DNA from: Streptomyces sp. NBC_00576
GTDB lineage: Bacteria; Actinomycetota; Actinomycetes; Streptomycetales; Streptomycetaceae
Direction: 5' to 3'
Assembly (NCBI RefSeq): GCF_036345175.1
Contig: NZ_CP107780.1
Span: 9,548,001 to 9,612,000, forward strand
DNA: 64,000 nucleotides
In this document: piece after piece, positions 33,050 through 42,562 of the stretch
Position numbering within the stretch: the first letter of the stretch is position 1
Layout: each line of letters starts with the position of its first letter
The notes under the pieces: generated by a model
What the model saw: the letters and a program-made list of their open reading frames with translations, nothing else
Told to the model about the DNA's origin: nothing
Database searches by the model: none
Position numbers and translations under genes: made by a program

Positions 33050-34285
33050 TCAGGACGTCGTGAAAACTCCGATGGCGTTCGGGACGGGCCGTTCGGCGCC
33101 GCCGGTCGGATGGTTGCGTACTGTGACCCTGCTCGCTCCGGGTGCTCTGGTGACGAAGGTCGTGGAACCGCCGCCGTCCAGGTTGAAGGCATCCACCGAG
33201 CCCAACGTCCGCATGGTGGCGGCGACTTCGGCGACCGTCAGTCCGCTGCGGTACTCGGGCGCACCGTCCACCGCGAGGAGCAGCAGCTTGCGCCCGCCGT
33301 TCGCGATGCCCGCGGCGGTGCGCACGGCGGCGGTGTTGTTGTCGAGGCCGCTCAGTGGCCGGCCGCCCCTCAGTACCGGGTAGCCGCCGAGGGCGAAGCG
33401 GTACGGGATGTGGCTCGTGGACGCCACCAGACGGCTCTTGACCGTGACCTTCGCGCCGACGAACAGCTTCCGCAGTTGCTGCGCGCCCGTCTCCCGGCCC
33501 ACCAGAACCGTGGTGTTGGCGGCGATGGCACCGCTGCCGGGGGAGTCCGCCATCCGTACGACCCTGCCCCGCCGCACGGTCACCTCGTAGGTGTCCGTAC
33601 CGCACGGGGCGGCCCGGTCGGTGTCCGTGCCGCACACCGACCGCGCCCGGGAGACGCTGCCCCAGACCGGGGTGAACGCGCCGATGGAACCCACCGGCAG
33701 CGCGTACTGGTTGAGCCCGCCGAGCGCGAACCGGCCCACCGGCGTGGCGACGCTGCCCGACAGGGCGAGATCGTCCAGCCGGGCCTTTCTGTCGGTGCCC
33801 ACCCCGAGGACGGCCCTGGTGGTGACGCCGGGCGGCATCGCGGGGCCGAAGCGCTGGCCGTTCGGCACCGCCGACTTGAGGACCAGGCCGCTCGCTGTCG
33901 CGGGGCCCACGGACGCGCCCGTGGCCGTGACCCCGGGATGCTGGACCTCGCTGATGTTGAAGAAGTCGCCGTTGACGCCCGCGACGGCGCCCCTGGCGTT
34001 GGCCAGCTTGGAGACGGCGGCCCGTGCCGCCACCGCCCCCGGGTGGAGGAGGTTGACCCGTACCCGCGCGTTGCCGAGGTCGACGCTCAGCAGGTGGGCA
34101 TGGGTCACCCCCTTGGCCGCCACGATGTCGAACTGGGCATAGCGCACGCCCGGCGCGATCTGAGTGGCTCTCGGCGCGCCACTGGCCGGTGCCGCCCCTG
34201 TCAGGGCGGCGCCGGCCAGCGTTGCGAGTACGGCGATTGCGGAGACTGCTGTTCTGCCCGTTCTGAACGGTCCACTTCCACGCAT
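33050..34285 (-). CDS. Secreted phosphodiester glycosidase family protein (NAGPA domain)
   Basis: 411 residues with a Sec signal peptide (TAVSAIAVLATLAGAALTGA, cut near ASGA). The body has the NAGPA/DUF2233 pattern: AVAGVNGDFFNISEVQHP near the middle and VDAFNLDGGGSTTFV near the C-terminus, where the DGGGS loop holds the active site. The family hydrolyses sugar-phosphodiester bonds; in bacteria it is linked to exopolysaccharide or wall glycopolymers. Two cysteines (CGTDTDRAAPC) could form a disulfide. Next to a secreted phosphodiesterase, so both may act on phosphorylated surface polymers. Confidence 0.88.
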   Translation of the reverse strand: MRGSGPFRTGRTAVSAIAVLATLAGAALTGAAPASGAPRATQIAPGVRYAQFDIVAAKGVTHAHLLSVDLGNARVRVNLLHPGAVAARAAVSKLANARGAVAGVNGDFFNISEVQHPGVTATGASVGPATASGLVLKSAVPNGQRFGPAMPPGVTTRAVLGVGTDRKARLDDLALSGSVATPVGRFALGGLNQYALPVGSIGAFTPVWGSVSRARSVCGTDTDRAAPCGTDTYEVTVRRGRVVRMADSPGSGAIAANTTVLVGRETGAQQLRKLFVGAKVTVKSRLVASTSHIPYRFALGGYPVLRGGRPLSGLDNNTAAVRTAAGIANGGRKLLLLAVDGAPEYRSGLTVAEVAATMRTLGSVDAFNLDGGGSTTFVTRAPGASRVTVRNHPTGGAERPVPNAIGVFTTS

Positions 34286-34379
34286 CCAGACCCCCCTGAA
34301 CCTGATGTCCCGTCAACTGTCGCAGGGCGCAAGGGGAGCGCAACAGGTGACGATGAGCAGCGCGGGGGCGCGCGGGTGG

Positions 34380-34745
34380 CTAGGTGTTGACCACCCGGGA
34401 ACGGATCAGGAAGCGCACTCCCTCGGGTGCCTCCAGCGAGAACCCGCTGCCCCGGCCGGGTACGACGTCCACGATCAGACGGGTGTGGGACCACACCTCG
34501 AACTGGCTGCGCGACATCCAGAACGTCACCGGTTCGGGGACACCCTCGACCGCCAGTTCGGCGAGCAGTATGTCGGAGCCGCCGGTCCGGAACTCGCCCG
34601 CCGGGTAGCACATGGGCGCGCTGCCGTCGCAGCAGCCGCCGGACTGGTGGAACATCAGCGGACCGTGCATCGCGTGCAGTCGCCGCAGCAGTTCGGCGGC
34701 GGCCGGGGTCAGTTCGACGCGCGGGTTCTTCTCAGGCGTTTCCAC
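34380..34745 (-). CDS. DUF779 domain-containing protein
   Basis: 121 residues from a GTG at 34745; an ATG at 34808 would add 21 residues but lies against a terminator, so the shorter form is preferred. The family core is intact: HGPLMFHQSGGCCDGSAPMC and FWMSRSQFEVWSHTRLIVDV, with the conserved cysteines suggesting metal or redox chemistry. DUF779 genes usually sit beside an aldehyde dehydrogenase; none is adjacent here, so this is an orphan copy. Function of the family is unknown. Confidence 0.82.
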   Translation of the reverse strand: METPEKNPRVELTPAAAELLRRLHAMHGPLMFHQSGGCCDGSAPMCYPAGEFRTGGSDILLAELAVEGVPEPVTFWMSRSQFEVWSHTRLIVDVVPGRGSGFSLEAPEGVRFLIRSRVVNT

Positions 34746-34810
34746 GGACTCAGTGAACTCCGTGCGACGTTGCGAGAGGGTTGCGGCAGCCCGGGACGCA
34801 CTGGACATGC

Positions 34811-34841
34811 GGAAGGCCGCCTCATGGAGAAGCGGCCTTCC
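34811..34841 (-). terminator. Terminator after the GH30 gene
   Basis: GGAAGGCCGC (34811-34820) pairs perfectly with 34832-34841 across an 11-base loop, starting 17 bases after the GH30 stop. It ends the galactan locus transcript before the DUF779 gene. Confidence 0.85.
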
Positions 34842-34857
34842 AGGACGAACTGTCGGA

Positions 34858-36909
34858 TCAGTTCCGGTCGGTCACGTCCGTGACCCTCCAGCGCTGGTTC
34901 GAGCCGGAGTTGGCTATCCACGTGGTGACGGCGGCACCCTCGTTGGTCGCCTGGCCGCCGACCTCCAGGAGGCGGCCGGTGGCCGCGTTGACCAGGGTCC
35001 ACGTTCCGTCACCGGTGGTCGACATGATCCACTCGGTGGCCGGATCCCGCTTGCCCGTGTCGGGCTCCACGACGGGGACGTTGTCGCGGACGGCCAGTCG
35101 CTTGCCCTCGGCCGGGTTGGCGAACACGTACCGCTGGCGGGCGCCCTTCTTGCCGTGCCGGGCGTCGAGCTGCCACTGCTGCGCGACGGTGCCGTTGGCC
35201 GAGCCGATGACCAGGCTCTTGCCGCCCGCGGAAACGGTCACGGCCTTGCCGCTCTGCACGCCGGTCAGCGTGTAGGAGTGACCCTTGCTGAACAGGCCGG
35301 CGTTCTTCGCGACACCCGAGACGCCCTTGACGGCGAAGGAGGTCACGGACTGGGCGGGGACGGTGTACGTCGCCTTGCCGTCGACGACCTTGACCGGGGC
35401 CTGCTGCTTGAGCTTGCCGTCGGCGCTGGTCACGGTCGGCGTGACGGTCGCGTTGCCCTTGATGGTGCGGAACTTGGAGAGGTCGATGGTGACGTCACGG
35501 GCCGCGGTGGTGGAGTTGACATGGACGAGCGAGGCGCCCTTGCCGTCCTTGGTCACGGCGGCGGCGCTGGAGGTGTCGTCCACCTTGATCAGCTTGTCGC
35601 CCGGCTTGATGAAGTGCGTGAAGTTGCGGGCGGTGTCGAACTTGGTGTTCGTGTAGATCGGGCACGACGCCAGCGTGTCCGTGGACTTGCAGCTGAACGA
35701 CAGCTGGATACTGCCCCAGTTGCCGCCCTTGGCGGACTCGCCGCCGGGCTTCATGTTGTCGTAGTCCTCGACCGGCTGCCAGAACACCCAGGCCTGGGGC
35801 TCCAGTTCACGCAGGTCGTTGACGATCTGCTGGGCGAGACCGAGACCCGGACGCATGTCCGTGAAGCTCTGCCCGTCGCCCCAGTCGCCCTCGACCTCGC
35901 TCATCCACAGCGGCTTGTCGGCCGCCTTGGCGAGGTCGCGCACGGTGGTGCGCTGCCCGGTGCCGTAGGTGTGGACGTTCATCTGGTCGACGAGGTCCTT
36001 GGAATCCTGCGAGTAGGAGTTCCAGTTGTTCGCGAAGATGGACGGGTTGGTCTCGTCCATCGCCGAGATCTCGGACTTGACCTTGGCCTTCTTCAGCGCG
36101 GGGGCAAGCGCGGCGAGAACCTTCTCCTGGAGCGCGGGGCCGATGTGGGCCCCCTCCTGACGGCCGCCGACGGGCTGGCCGTCCGCGCCCAGACGGGTTC
36201 CCCAGTAGCCGGTGTTGGGCTCGTTGAACGGGTCGACGGTGTCGACCTTGATGCCCTCGGCCTTCTCCAGACGCTTCGTCGCCCCCGCCATGTAGGCGGC
36301 GAAGTCGTCGACCGAATCGGCCTTCAGCTGGTCGGTGTTGGCGTTGAAACCGCCGGAGACATAGCCGCTCTCCGTCATGAACCAGGGCGGCGAGTTGCTG
36401 AACGTCTCCCAGTGGGTGATGTCCTTCTTGATGCGGTCCACCCACCAGCGCTGGGTCTTGTCCGCCTTCGGGTTCCAGTCGGCGGCGTCGTCGGCGCTCC
36501 ACCAGTCGGTGTCCGTGCGGGTGGTGCCCGCGGGCGCCTTCCACCAGCCCTCGACGGCGCCGCCGGCCCGCAGGTAGTCCTTCACGTCGGGGGCGTTGCC
36601 GCCGCCGATGTTGTAACGGGCGATGTTCAGCGCCAGCCCGTCGTCACCGAACAGCAGCTTCGCGAGCTTCTCGCGGATCGCCGGGGGATAGTCGCCGGTC
36701 GCGTTGGCGAACCAGACCAGACTGGTGCCCCAGCCCTCGAACTTCTCCTGCTTGTACGAGGGATCGGGGGTGACCGTGACGGACGAGGCCGCTGCCTCGA
36801 CCGCCGCCTGCGCGTCCGGCGAAGGCGCGCTGACCAGAGCGGCCGAAGTGGCCAGTGCGGTGATGCCGACGACCCCCAGAAGGTGTCGCGTGCGGGTACG
36901 GCGTGCCAA
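34858..36909 (-). CDS. Secreted GH30 glycoside hydrolase with ricin-type domain, probable endo-beta-1,6-galactanase
   Basis: 683 residues from a TTG with GGGAG 8 bases upstream. A signal peptide ends near AQAA. The GH30 barrel begins with FEGWGTSLVWFANATG, a signature I associate with the beta-1,6-galactanase subfamily (GH30_5). Acid/base Glu230 is in DPFNEPNTGYWG and the nucleophile is Glu338 or Glu340 in MSEVEGDWG. A beta-sandwich segment follows, then a C-terminal ricin/CBM13-like trefoil (about 555-683, with QQWQL and NQRWRV) that should bind sugar. It would cut the 1,6-galactan side chains of arabinogalactan outside the cell. Downstream of GH42 and the importer. Confidence 0.85.
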   Translation of the reverse strand: MARRTRTRHLLGVVGITALATSAALVSAPSPDAQAAVEAAASSVTVTPDPSYKQEKFEGWGTSLVWFANATGDYPPAIREKLAKLLFGDDGLALNIARYNIGGGNAPDVKDYLRAGGAVEGWWKAPAGTTRTDTDWWSADDAADWNPKADKTQRWWVDRIKKDITHWETFSNSPPWFMTESGYVSGGFNANTDQLKADSVDDFAAYMAGATKRLEKAEGIKVDTVDPFNEPNTGYWGTRLGADGQPVGGRQEGAHIGPALQEKVLAALAPALKKAKVKSEISAMDETNPSIFANNWNSYSQDSKDLVDQMNVHTYGTGQRTTVRDLAKAADKPLWMSEVEGDWGDGQSFTDMRPGLGLAQQIVNDLRELEPQAWVFWQPVEDYDNMKPGGESAKGGNWGSIQLSFSCKSTDTLASCPIYTNTKFDTARNFTHFIKPGDKLIKVDDTSSAAAVTKDGKGASLVHVNSTTAARDVTIDLSKFRTIKGNATVTPTVTSADGKLKQQAPVKVVDGKATYTVPAQSVTSFAVKGVSGVAKNAGLFSKGHSYTLTGVQSGKAVTVSAGGKSLVIGSANGTVAQQWQLDARHGKKGARQRYVFANPAEGKRLAVRDNVPVVEPDTGKRDPATEWIMSTTGDGTWTLVNAATGRLLEVGGQATNEGAAVTTWIANSGSNQRWRVTDVTDRN

Positions 36910-37054
36910 CGTGTGCTCCCAACTCAGATGTGGTCGCTGCGGTGGACCGCCGTGCCCGCACCGTACGCAGGGTGCGCACGGAGACGGGGCACGACGGTGT
37001 GCCCCTTGGATCAGGGGAGTTCAGGGGTGGTGCGAGTGCGGATCGGGGTGCCGC

Positions 37055-39100
37055 TCAGTGGGCGGGGCGGCGCAGTACGGCGACTTCCCTCGGCGCGAGG
37101 ACGAGGACACCGTCGGCATCCGTACCACCGGACAGCCGCTCTCCTTCGAGGCCCGGCAGCGGAACCTCCTCCTCGCTCCGGTTCACCAGGAACAGGAATC
37201 GACTTCCGCCGCCCTGCCGCACGGTCAACTCGACGCGCCCACGGGCGGGTTCGGGCAGTTCGCTGTCGACACCGGCCGGCGCCAGCAGCCCCGGCAGCAG
37301 CGCCGCGAGGCCGTCGGTGCCCAGGCGTGTGGAGACGTACGACGCCGAACCCCCGCCCGTCGTACGGCGGGTGACGGCCGGGCGGCCCGCGTAGGCGCCC
37401 GTGCGGTAGTGGGCGAGGACCTCGACCTCGGGGTCGGTCACGTCGACGCGGTCGGTCCACACCGTGCCCGTCCCGCCGCCGTCCACCTCGACCGACTCAC
37501 CGTCGAGCAGCGGGCCGAACTCCTCGACCCGGATGCCGAGCAGCTCGCGCAGGGCGCCCGGGTAGCCGCCGAGCCAGATGTGGTCGTTCTCGTCGACGAC
37601 ACCGGAGAAGTACGTGGTGACCAGATGGCCGCCCGTCTCCGCGTACCGCGTCAGCTCCTTGGCGAGGGTCGCCGGGACCATGTGCAGGACCGGGGTGATC
37701 AGCACGTCGTAGCGGCTGAACTCGGTGCGGGTGGTGACGATGTCGGCGCGGATGCCGAGGGACAGGAGCGCCGAGTACCAGTTCAGCCCCTCCTGGCGGT
37801 AGTCGAGGAGGGCGGTGGGGTGCGAGTCCTGCTCGCTCGCCCACCAGGAGTCCCAGTCGAACACGATCCCGACGCGGGCCGGTTCGCGCTCGGAGCCCGC
37901 GATCGGCGCCAGGTCCTTCAGGGTCTGACCGAGAGCGGCCACCGCGCGGAAGACCTCGCTGTCGGCGCCGGCGTGCGGCACCATCGCGGAGTGGTACTTC
38001 TCGGCGCCGGCCGCCGACTGGCGCCACTGGAAGAAGCACACGGCGTCGGCGCCGTGCGCGACGTGCAGCAGCGAGTCACGGGCCAGCTCACCGGGCCGCT
38101 TGGCCACGTTGACGTGCTGCCAGTTGACCGCGCTGGTGGAGTGCTCCATCAGGAACCACGGGCGACCGCCCGCGATACCGCTGGTCAGGTTGGCGGAGAA
38201 GGACAGCTCGTCGCGGTCCTGCGGGCCCGGGTGGACGTAGTGGTCGTTGGAGACGAAGTCGATCTCGCCCGCCCAGTCGGGGTAGTTCATGCCCTTCGTG
38301 CCGCCCATCACCATGAAGTTGGTGGTGATGGGGACTTCGGGCGTGTACTCGCGCAGGATGTCCCGCTCCGCCACCAGATAGTCCTTCAGCGCGTCCGAGG
38401 AGAACCGCTTGAAGTCCAGCTGCTGGGTGGGGTTCGGGTGCGAACCGGCCAGCCGGGGCGGCAGGATCTGCGCCCAGTCGCTGTAGCGCTGCGACCAGAA
38501 CGCCGTGCCCCAGGCGTGGTTGAGGGCGTCGATCGTGGTGTAGCGGGCGCGCAGCCAGTCGCGGAAGGCGCGGGCCGCGTCGTCCGAGAAGTCGTAGATG
38601 TTGTGGCAGCCCAGCTCGTTCGAGATGTGCCAGGCCACGAGGGCCGGGTGGTTGGCGTATCGTTCCGCCATCTTGCGTACCAGGCCGAGCGCATGGCTGC
38701 GGAAGACCGGAGAGGTGGGGCGCCAGTGCTGGCGTGCGCCCGGCCAGACCGTCTCGCCGGTCGCGGTCACCGGGAGGATCTCCGGGTGCGCGGTGGTGAG
38801 CCACGGCGGCGGCGACGCGGTCGCGGTGGCCAGATCGACGCCGATCCCGCCCTCGTGCAGCAGGTCCATGACCTCGTCGAGCCATCCGAAGTCCCAGGTG
38901 TCCGCGTCCGGCTGGATACGGGCCCAGGAGAAGATCCCCACCGAGACGATGTTGACGCCGGCCTCCTGCATCAGCCGTACGTCCTCCTCCCACACCTCCC
39001 GAGGCCACTGCTCGGGGTTGTAGTCGGCGCCGTACGCGAGACGGGGCACGGAGTCACCGTCCGGCCCGTACGGCAGACGGGACGGGGAGGCGGAGGTCAT
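37055..39100 (-). CDS. GH42 beta-galactosidase
   Basis: 681 residues, no signal peptide, so cytoplasmic. The barrel holds acid/base Glu162 in WHISNELGC and nucleophile Glu319 in FLMEHSTSAVNW; the trimerisation domain (about 400-620) and C-terminal sandwich follow, as in full-length GH42 enzymes. GH42 enzymes release galactose from short galacto-oligosaccharides, which fits imported products of the secreted GH30. A hairpin between it and the binding-protein gene may lower its expression relative to the lipoprotein. It starts 86 bases after that gene. Confidence 0.93.
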   Translation of the reverse strand: MTSASPSRLPYGPDGDSVPRLAYGADYNPEQWPREVWEEDVRLMQEAGVNIVSVGIFSWARIQPDADTWDFGWLDEVMDLLHEGGIGVDLATATASPPPWLTTAHPEILPVTATGETVWPGARQHWRPTSPVFRSHALGLVRKMAERYANHPALVAWHISNELGCHNIYDFSDDAARAFRDWLRARYTTIDALNHAWGTAFWSQRYSDWAQILPPRLAGSHPNPTQQLDFKRFSSDALKDYLVAERDILREYTPEVPITTNFMVMGGTKGMNYPDWAGEIDFVSNDHYVHPGPQDRDELSFSANLTSGIAGGRPWFLMEHSTSAVNWQHVNVAKRPGELARDSLLHVAHGADAVCFFQWRQSAAGAEKYHSAMVPHAGADSEVFRAVAALGQTLKDLAPIAGSEREPARVGIVFDWDSWWASEQDSHPTALLDYRQEGLNWYSALLSLGIRADIVTTRTEFSRYDVLITPVLHMVPATLAKELTRYAETGGHLVTTYFSGVVDENDHIWLGGYPGALRELLGIRVEEFGPLLDGESVEVDGGGTGTVWTDRVDVTDPEVEVLAHYRTGAYAGRPAVTRRTTGGGSASYVSTRLGTDGLAALLPGLLAPAGVDSELPEPARGRVELTVRQGGGSRFLFLVNRSEEEVPLPGLEGERLSGGTDADGVLVLAPREVAVLRRPAH

Positions 39101-39127
39101 GGTGGTCCTTCCAAGATTCGGGGGGTA

Positions 39128-39167
39128 CGAGGAGCGGCCGGCGTTGACGCTTTCCGGCCGCTCCTCG
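39128..39167 (-). terminator. 14-bp hairpin between the binding-protein and GH42 genes
   Basis: CGAGGAGCGGCCGG (39128-39141) pairs perfectly with 39154-39167 across a 12-base loop. It lies 19 bases 3' of the binding-protein stop and 28 bases before the GH42 start. It may act as a partial terminator or a 3' stabiliser giving more binding protein than enzyme. Confidence 0.8.
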
Positions 39168-39185
39168 GCTGCTACTGCCCAGCTG

Positions 39186-40526
39186 TTACTTCTCGACGGT
39201 GAAGCCCTGCTCCGTGCCGTACTTGATGGAGGCGTCCTGCCAGGTCTTCAGCGCCTCGGGGAGCTTCGTCCCGGAGACGTACGCCTTGCCGACGGTGTCG
39301 TTGAAGATCGAGTTGGCGTACTGCTGGAAGGGCAGGTACGACCAGTCGCTGGCGACGTTCGCGGCGGACTCGGCGAAGATCTTGTTGGCCTCCTGGCCGT
39401 CGAAGTACTCGAACTTCTTGCTCAGGAACGCCGGGTCCTGGAGCTGAGCGGTGGTCGCCGGGAAGGCGCCCTCGTCGACACGGGTCTGCACACCGTCACC
39501 GGCGTTCGCGTACTCGACGAACGCGTAGGCGAGCTCCTTGTTCTTGCCCAGCTCGGGCAGGGTCAGCGAGCTGCCGCCGTTCTCCGCGCTCGCCTTGTCG
39601 CCCTTGGTCCAGGCCGGCATCGGGGCCGCGCGCCAGTCACCGGCCGCCTTGGGGACACCGGTGACGAAGTTGGCGGGCATCCAGGCGCCGGTGGTCAGGG
39701 TGGCGATGGTGCCGTCGCCCAGGCCCTTGTACCAGTCGTCGGTCCAGCCGTTGATCGGCGAGACGAGCTTCTGGTCGATCAGCTTCTGCCAGGTGTCGGT
39801 GTACTTCTTGGCGCCGGCGTCGTCGAAGTTGACCGACACCTTGGTGCCGTCGACCTTGTAGGGGCGTGAACCGGCCTGCCACAGCAGACTGGTGGTGAAG
39901 CCCGCGTCACCGGCGTCGTTGGCGATGTAGACCTTGGGGTCGGCCTTGTGCAGCTTGGCGGCCGCGTCGACGTACTCGTCCCAGGTGGTCGGGACGGCGA
40001 TCTTGTACTTGTCGAAGACCTTCTTGTTGTAGAACATCGCCATCGGGCCCGAGTCCATCGGCAGGCCGTAGACCTTGTCGCCGTCGTTCACGGCGTTCCA
40101 CGGGCCGGGCGTGTACTTGGACTTGAGCTTGTCGGCACCGAAGGGAGCCAGGTCGGTCAGGCCCTTGGTGAGCGAGTACTGGCTCAGCGCGAAGTACTCG
40201 ACCTGCGCGACGTCCGGGACGCCCTTCTTGGCCGAGATGGCGTTCGACAGAGCGGTGTAGTGCTTGTCGCCGGAGCGCTCGCCGAGCAGGTTGATCTTGA
40301 CCTTGGGGTACTTCTTCTCGAAGTTGGCGGCGACCGACTTCAGCGTGGGCTCCCAGGCCCAGACATTGACCGTGCCGCCCTTCTTGAGGGCCGCCTGGAT
40401 GTCCGCGGCGGAGACGGCCTTCTGGTCCGAGCTGTCGTCGTCGGAGCTGCCGCAGGCGGTCGCGCCGAGGGCGAGGACGGAGAGCAGGGTTATGCCGCGC
40501 ATCAGGCGGCCGGTGGTTCTACGCAT
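39186..40526 (-). CDS. Carbohydrate ABC transporter substrate-binding lipoprotein
   Basis: 446 residues with a lipoprotein signal ending LGATACGSS. It is a family 1 solute-binding protein (SBP_bac_1): WAWEPTLKSVAANFEKKYP at the N-terminus, then LPMDSGPMAMFYNKKVFDKY and WTDDWYKGLGDGTIATLTTG. It would capture galacto-oligosaccharides at the outer membrane face and pass them to the two permeases upstream. It begins 103 bases after the second permease gene. The ligand is inferred from the neighbouring GH30 and GH42 enzymes. Confidence 0.93.
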   Translation of the reverse strand: MRRTTGRLMRGITLLSVLALGATACGSSDDDSSDQKAVSAADIQAALKKGGTVNVWAWEPTLKSVAANFEKKYPKVKINLLGERSGDKHYTALSNAISAKKGVPDVAQVEYFALSQYSLTKGLTDLAPFGADKLKSKYTPGPWNAVNDGDKVYGLPMDSGPMAMFYNKKVFDKYKIAVPTTWDEYVDAAAKLHKADPKVYIANDAGDAGFTTSLLWQAGSRPYKVDGTKVSVNFDDAGAKKYTDTWQKLIDQKLVSPINGWTDDWYKGLGDGTIATLTTGAWMPANFVTGVPKAAGDWRAAPMPAWTKGDKASAENGGSSLTLPELGKNKELAYAFVEYANAGDGVQTRVDEGAFPATTAQLQDPAFLSKKFEYFDGQEANKIFAESAANVASDWSYLPFQQYANSIFNDTVGKAYVSGTKLPEALKTWQDASIKYGTEQGFTVEK

Positions 40527-40628
40527 CGAGATGCTTCCACTTCTTCGTGGGTGGGACGGGGTGAGGGTGAATGCTGTGTGAGGGTGAAACGCGGTGGAGC
40601 CGAGGGGGGTGTGGGGCTTGAGGGTGGA

Positions 40629-41579
40629 TCACTCCTTGACACTTCCGGCGGCGAGGCCGGACTGCCAGTACTTCTGCAGCAGCAGGAACGCGGCGATCAG
40701 CGGGATGATGGTGAGCAGCGAACCGGTGATCACCAGGTTGAAGATGACGTCACCGCCGATCGTCTGGGCCTGGTTGTTCCAGGAGTCCAGACCCAGGGTC
40801 AGCGGGTACCAGTTCGGATCCTTGAGCATGATCAGCGGCAGGAAGTAGTTGTTCCAGGTCGCGACCGTGGTGAACAGCAGGACGGTCACCGTGCCGGGGG
40901 CGAGCAGGGGCAGGGCGACCTGGAAGAAGGTGCGCACCTCGCCCGCTCCGTCGATGCGGGCCGCCTCCATCAGTTCGGTGGGGATGGCCTCGGTCGCGAA
41001 GACCCACATCAGATACAGACCGAAGGGCGACACGAGCGAGGGGATGATCACCGCCCACGGGGTGTCGGTCAGGCCCATCTTGCTGAACATCAGGAAGGTG
41101 GGCACCGCCAGGGCCGTGCCGGGGACGGCGACAGCACCGATGACCACGGCGAACACGGCGCGCTTGCCGGGGAAGGTGAACTTCGCCAGCGCGTAGCCGC
41201 CGAGGATCGCCAGCAGGGTGGCGCCGCCGGCGCCGAGCACGACGTACAGCAGGGTGTTCAGCAGCCAGCGGACGAAGATGCCGTCGTGGTACGTGAACGT
41301 GTCGTGGATGTTGGACCAGAGGGCGAAGTCGTCGCTGAACCACAGTCCGGACGAGTTGGCCAGCCCGTCCATGGTCTTGGTGGCACTGATGACCAGCCAG
41401 ATCAGGGGCACGACCGTGTACACCAGGATCAGGCCGGTGAGCACGGTCAGCAGGATGCTGCGCTTGGGGCGGCCGGGCTCGTGCCGACGGGACCGGCGCA
41501 GCTTCGGCGCGCTCTTTCCCGCGTCGGCGGTCTGGACGGATGCGGCCGGGGAGGCGGTGGTGACGGGGCTGCTGCTCAT
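40629..41579 (-). CDS. Carbohydrate ABC transporter permease (MalG-type)
   Basis: 316 residues from the ATG at 41579, five bases after the first permease stop. Six membrane segments follow a ~40-residue cytoplasmic leader. The EAA loop MEAARIDGAGEVRTFFQVAL marks the contact with the ATPase. No ATPase gene is in the locus, so the importer probably uses the shared MsiK-type ATPase of streptomycetes. The segment TVATWNNYFLPLIMLKD is useful for comparison with the permease relic near 60900. Confidence 0.94.
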   Translation of the reverse strand: MSSSPVTTASPAASVQTADAGKSAPKLRRSRRHEPGRPKRSILLTVLTGLILVYTVVPLIWLVISATKTMDGLANSSGLWFSDDFALWSNIHDTFTYHDGIFVRWLLNTLLYVVLGAGGATLLAILGGYALAKFTFPGKRAVFAVVIGAVAVPGTALAVPTFLMFSKMGLTDTPWAVIIPSLVSPFGLYLMWVFATEAIPTELMEAARIDGAGEVRTFFQVALPLLAPGTVTVLLFTTVATWNNYFLPLIMLKDPNWYPLTLGLDSWNNQAQTIGGDVIFNLVITGSLLTIIPLIAAFLLLQKYWQSGLAAGSVKE

Positions 41580-41583
41580 TGGG

Positions 41584-42510
41584 TCACGCTCCCTTGCGCA
41601 TGCCGCGGAGCTGCACGACATAGGCGATGACCATGGTGATCAGCCCCATGATGATGGCGACCGCCGCGGAGTAGTTGTGCTGCTGGCCGTTGAAGGACAG
41701 CGAGTACGTGTAGAAGTTCGGGGTGAAGTCGGTCGTGATGGTGTTGCGCGCGATCAGACGCAGGACGGCCGGCTCGTTGAAGAGCTGGAAGCTGCCGATG
41801 ATCGAGAAGATCGTCGCGATGACGAGGGCACCGCGGATCGCGGGGAGCTTGATGGCCGTGATGATGCGGAACTGCCCGGCGCCGTCGATCTCCGCGGCCT
41901 CGTAGAGCGAGAGCGGGATGACCCGTAGCGCGGAGTAGAAGATCAGCATGTTGTAGCCGATGAACTCCCAGGTCACGATGTTGCCGATCGACGCCAGCAC
42001 CAGATCGCTGGAGAGCGGGTCGGGCAGGGTGACGTCGAACGCGCTGTTGATGTCACCCACCAGCCCGTACTTGGTGCCGTACATGAAGCCCCACATCAGG
42101 GTGGCGACCACGGCGGGCACCGCGTACGGCAGGAAGATCGCGATGCGGAAGAAGTCCTTGCCGTAGAGGCGTCCGCTGTCCAGGGCCAGGGCGATCAGCA
42201 GGGCGATGCCGAGCATGATCGGCACCTGGACGACCAGGAAGAGCGACACCCGCATGAGGGAGTCCCAGAACTGGTCGTCCTTGAGGGCCTGTGTGTAGTT
42301 GTCCAGGCCGACGAAGCTGGTGCCGCCGATCAGCTGGTCCCGGAAGAGACTGAGGTAGATCGAGTACCCGATGGGTGCCAGGAAGACGAGGGTGAACACC
42401 GCCACGAACGGGCCTATGAACCCCCATCCCGTCCAGGAGCGGCGGTCCCTCTTCGCCGCGGGCCGGGCCGGGGCGCGCTTGGCGGCCACCGGCGGTTCTA
42501 GGGTCGTCAT
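41584..42510 (-). CDS. Carbohydrate ABC transporter permease (MalF-type)
   Basis: 308 residues, six membrane segments, EAA loop YEAAEIDGAGQFRIITAIKL. It is the first gene of the galactan operon, starting 110 bases from the nearer of two LacI operators. Its short basic N-terminus (AKRAPARPAAKRDRRS) is cytoplasmic. It pairs with the MalG-type permease 5 bases downstream. Assignment to import of galactose-containing oligosaccharides comes from the locus, not from the permease itself. Confidence 0.94.
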   Translation of the reverse strand: MTTLEPPVAAKRAPARPAAKRDRRSWTGWGFIGPFVAVFTLVFLAPIGYSIYLSLFRDQLIGGTSFVGLDNYTQALKDDQFWDSLMRVSLFLVVQVPIMLGIALLIALALDSGRLYGKDFFRIAIFLPYAVPAVVATLMWGFMYGTKYGLVGDINSAFDVTLPDPLSSDLVLASIGNIVTWEFIGYNMLIFYSALRVIPLSLYEAAEIDGAGQFRIITAIKLPAIRGALVIATIFSIIGSFQLFNEPAVLRLIARNTITTDFTPNFYTYSLSFNGQQHNYSAAVAIIMGLITMVIAYVVQLRGMRKGA

Positions 42511-42562
42511 TGTCGTGCCTCGCTCGTCCGTCTCGGAACCGGCGCTGGTCCGCCGCCGCCCC

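Noticed and set aside
34746..34808. Longer N-terminus for the DUF779 protein (ATG at 34808)
   Set aside because: It would begin two bases from a strong terminator and adds 21 residues not expected for the family; the GTG at 34745 is preferred.
36986..37005. 7-bp hairpin between GH42 and GH30 genes
   Set aside because: Stem is short and no tract follows; not convincing as a terminator.
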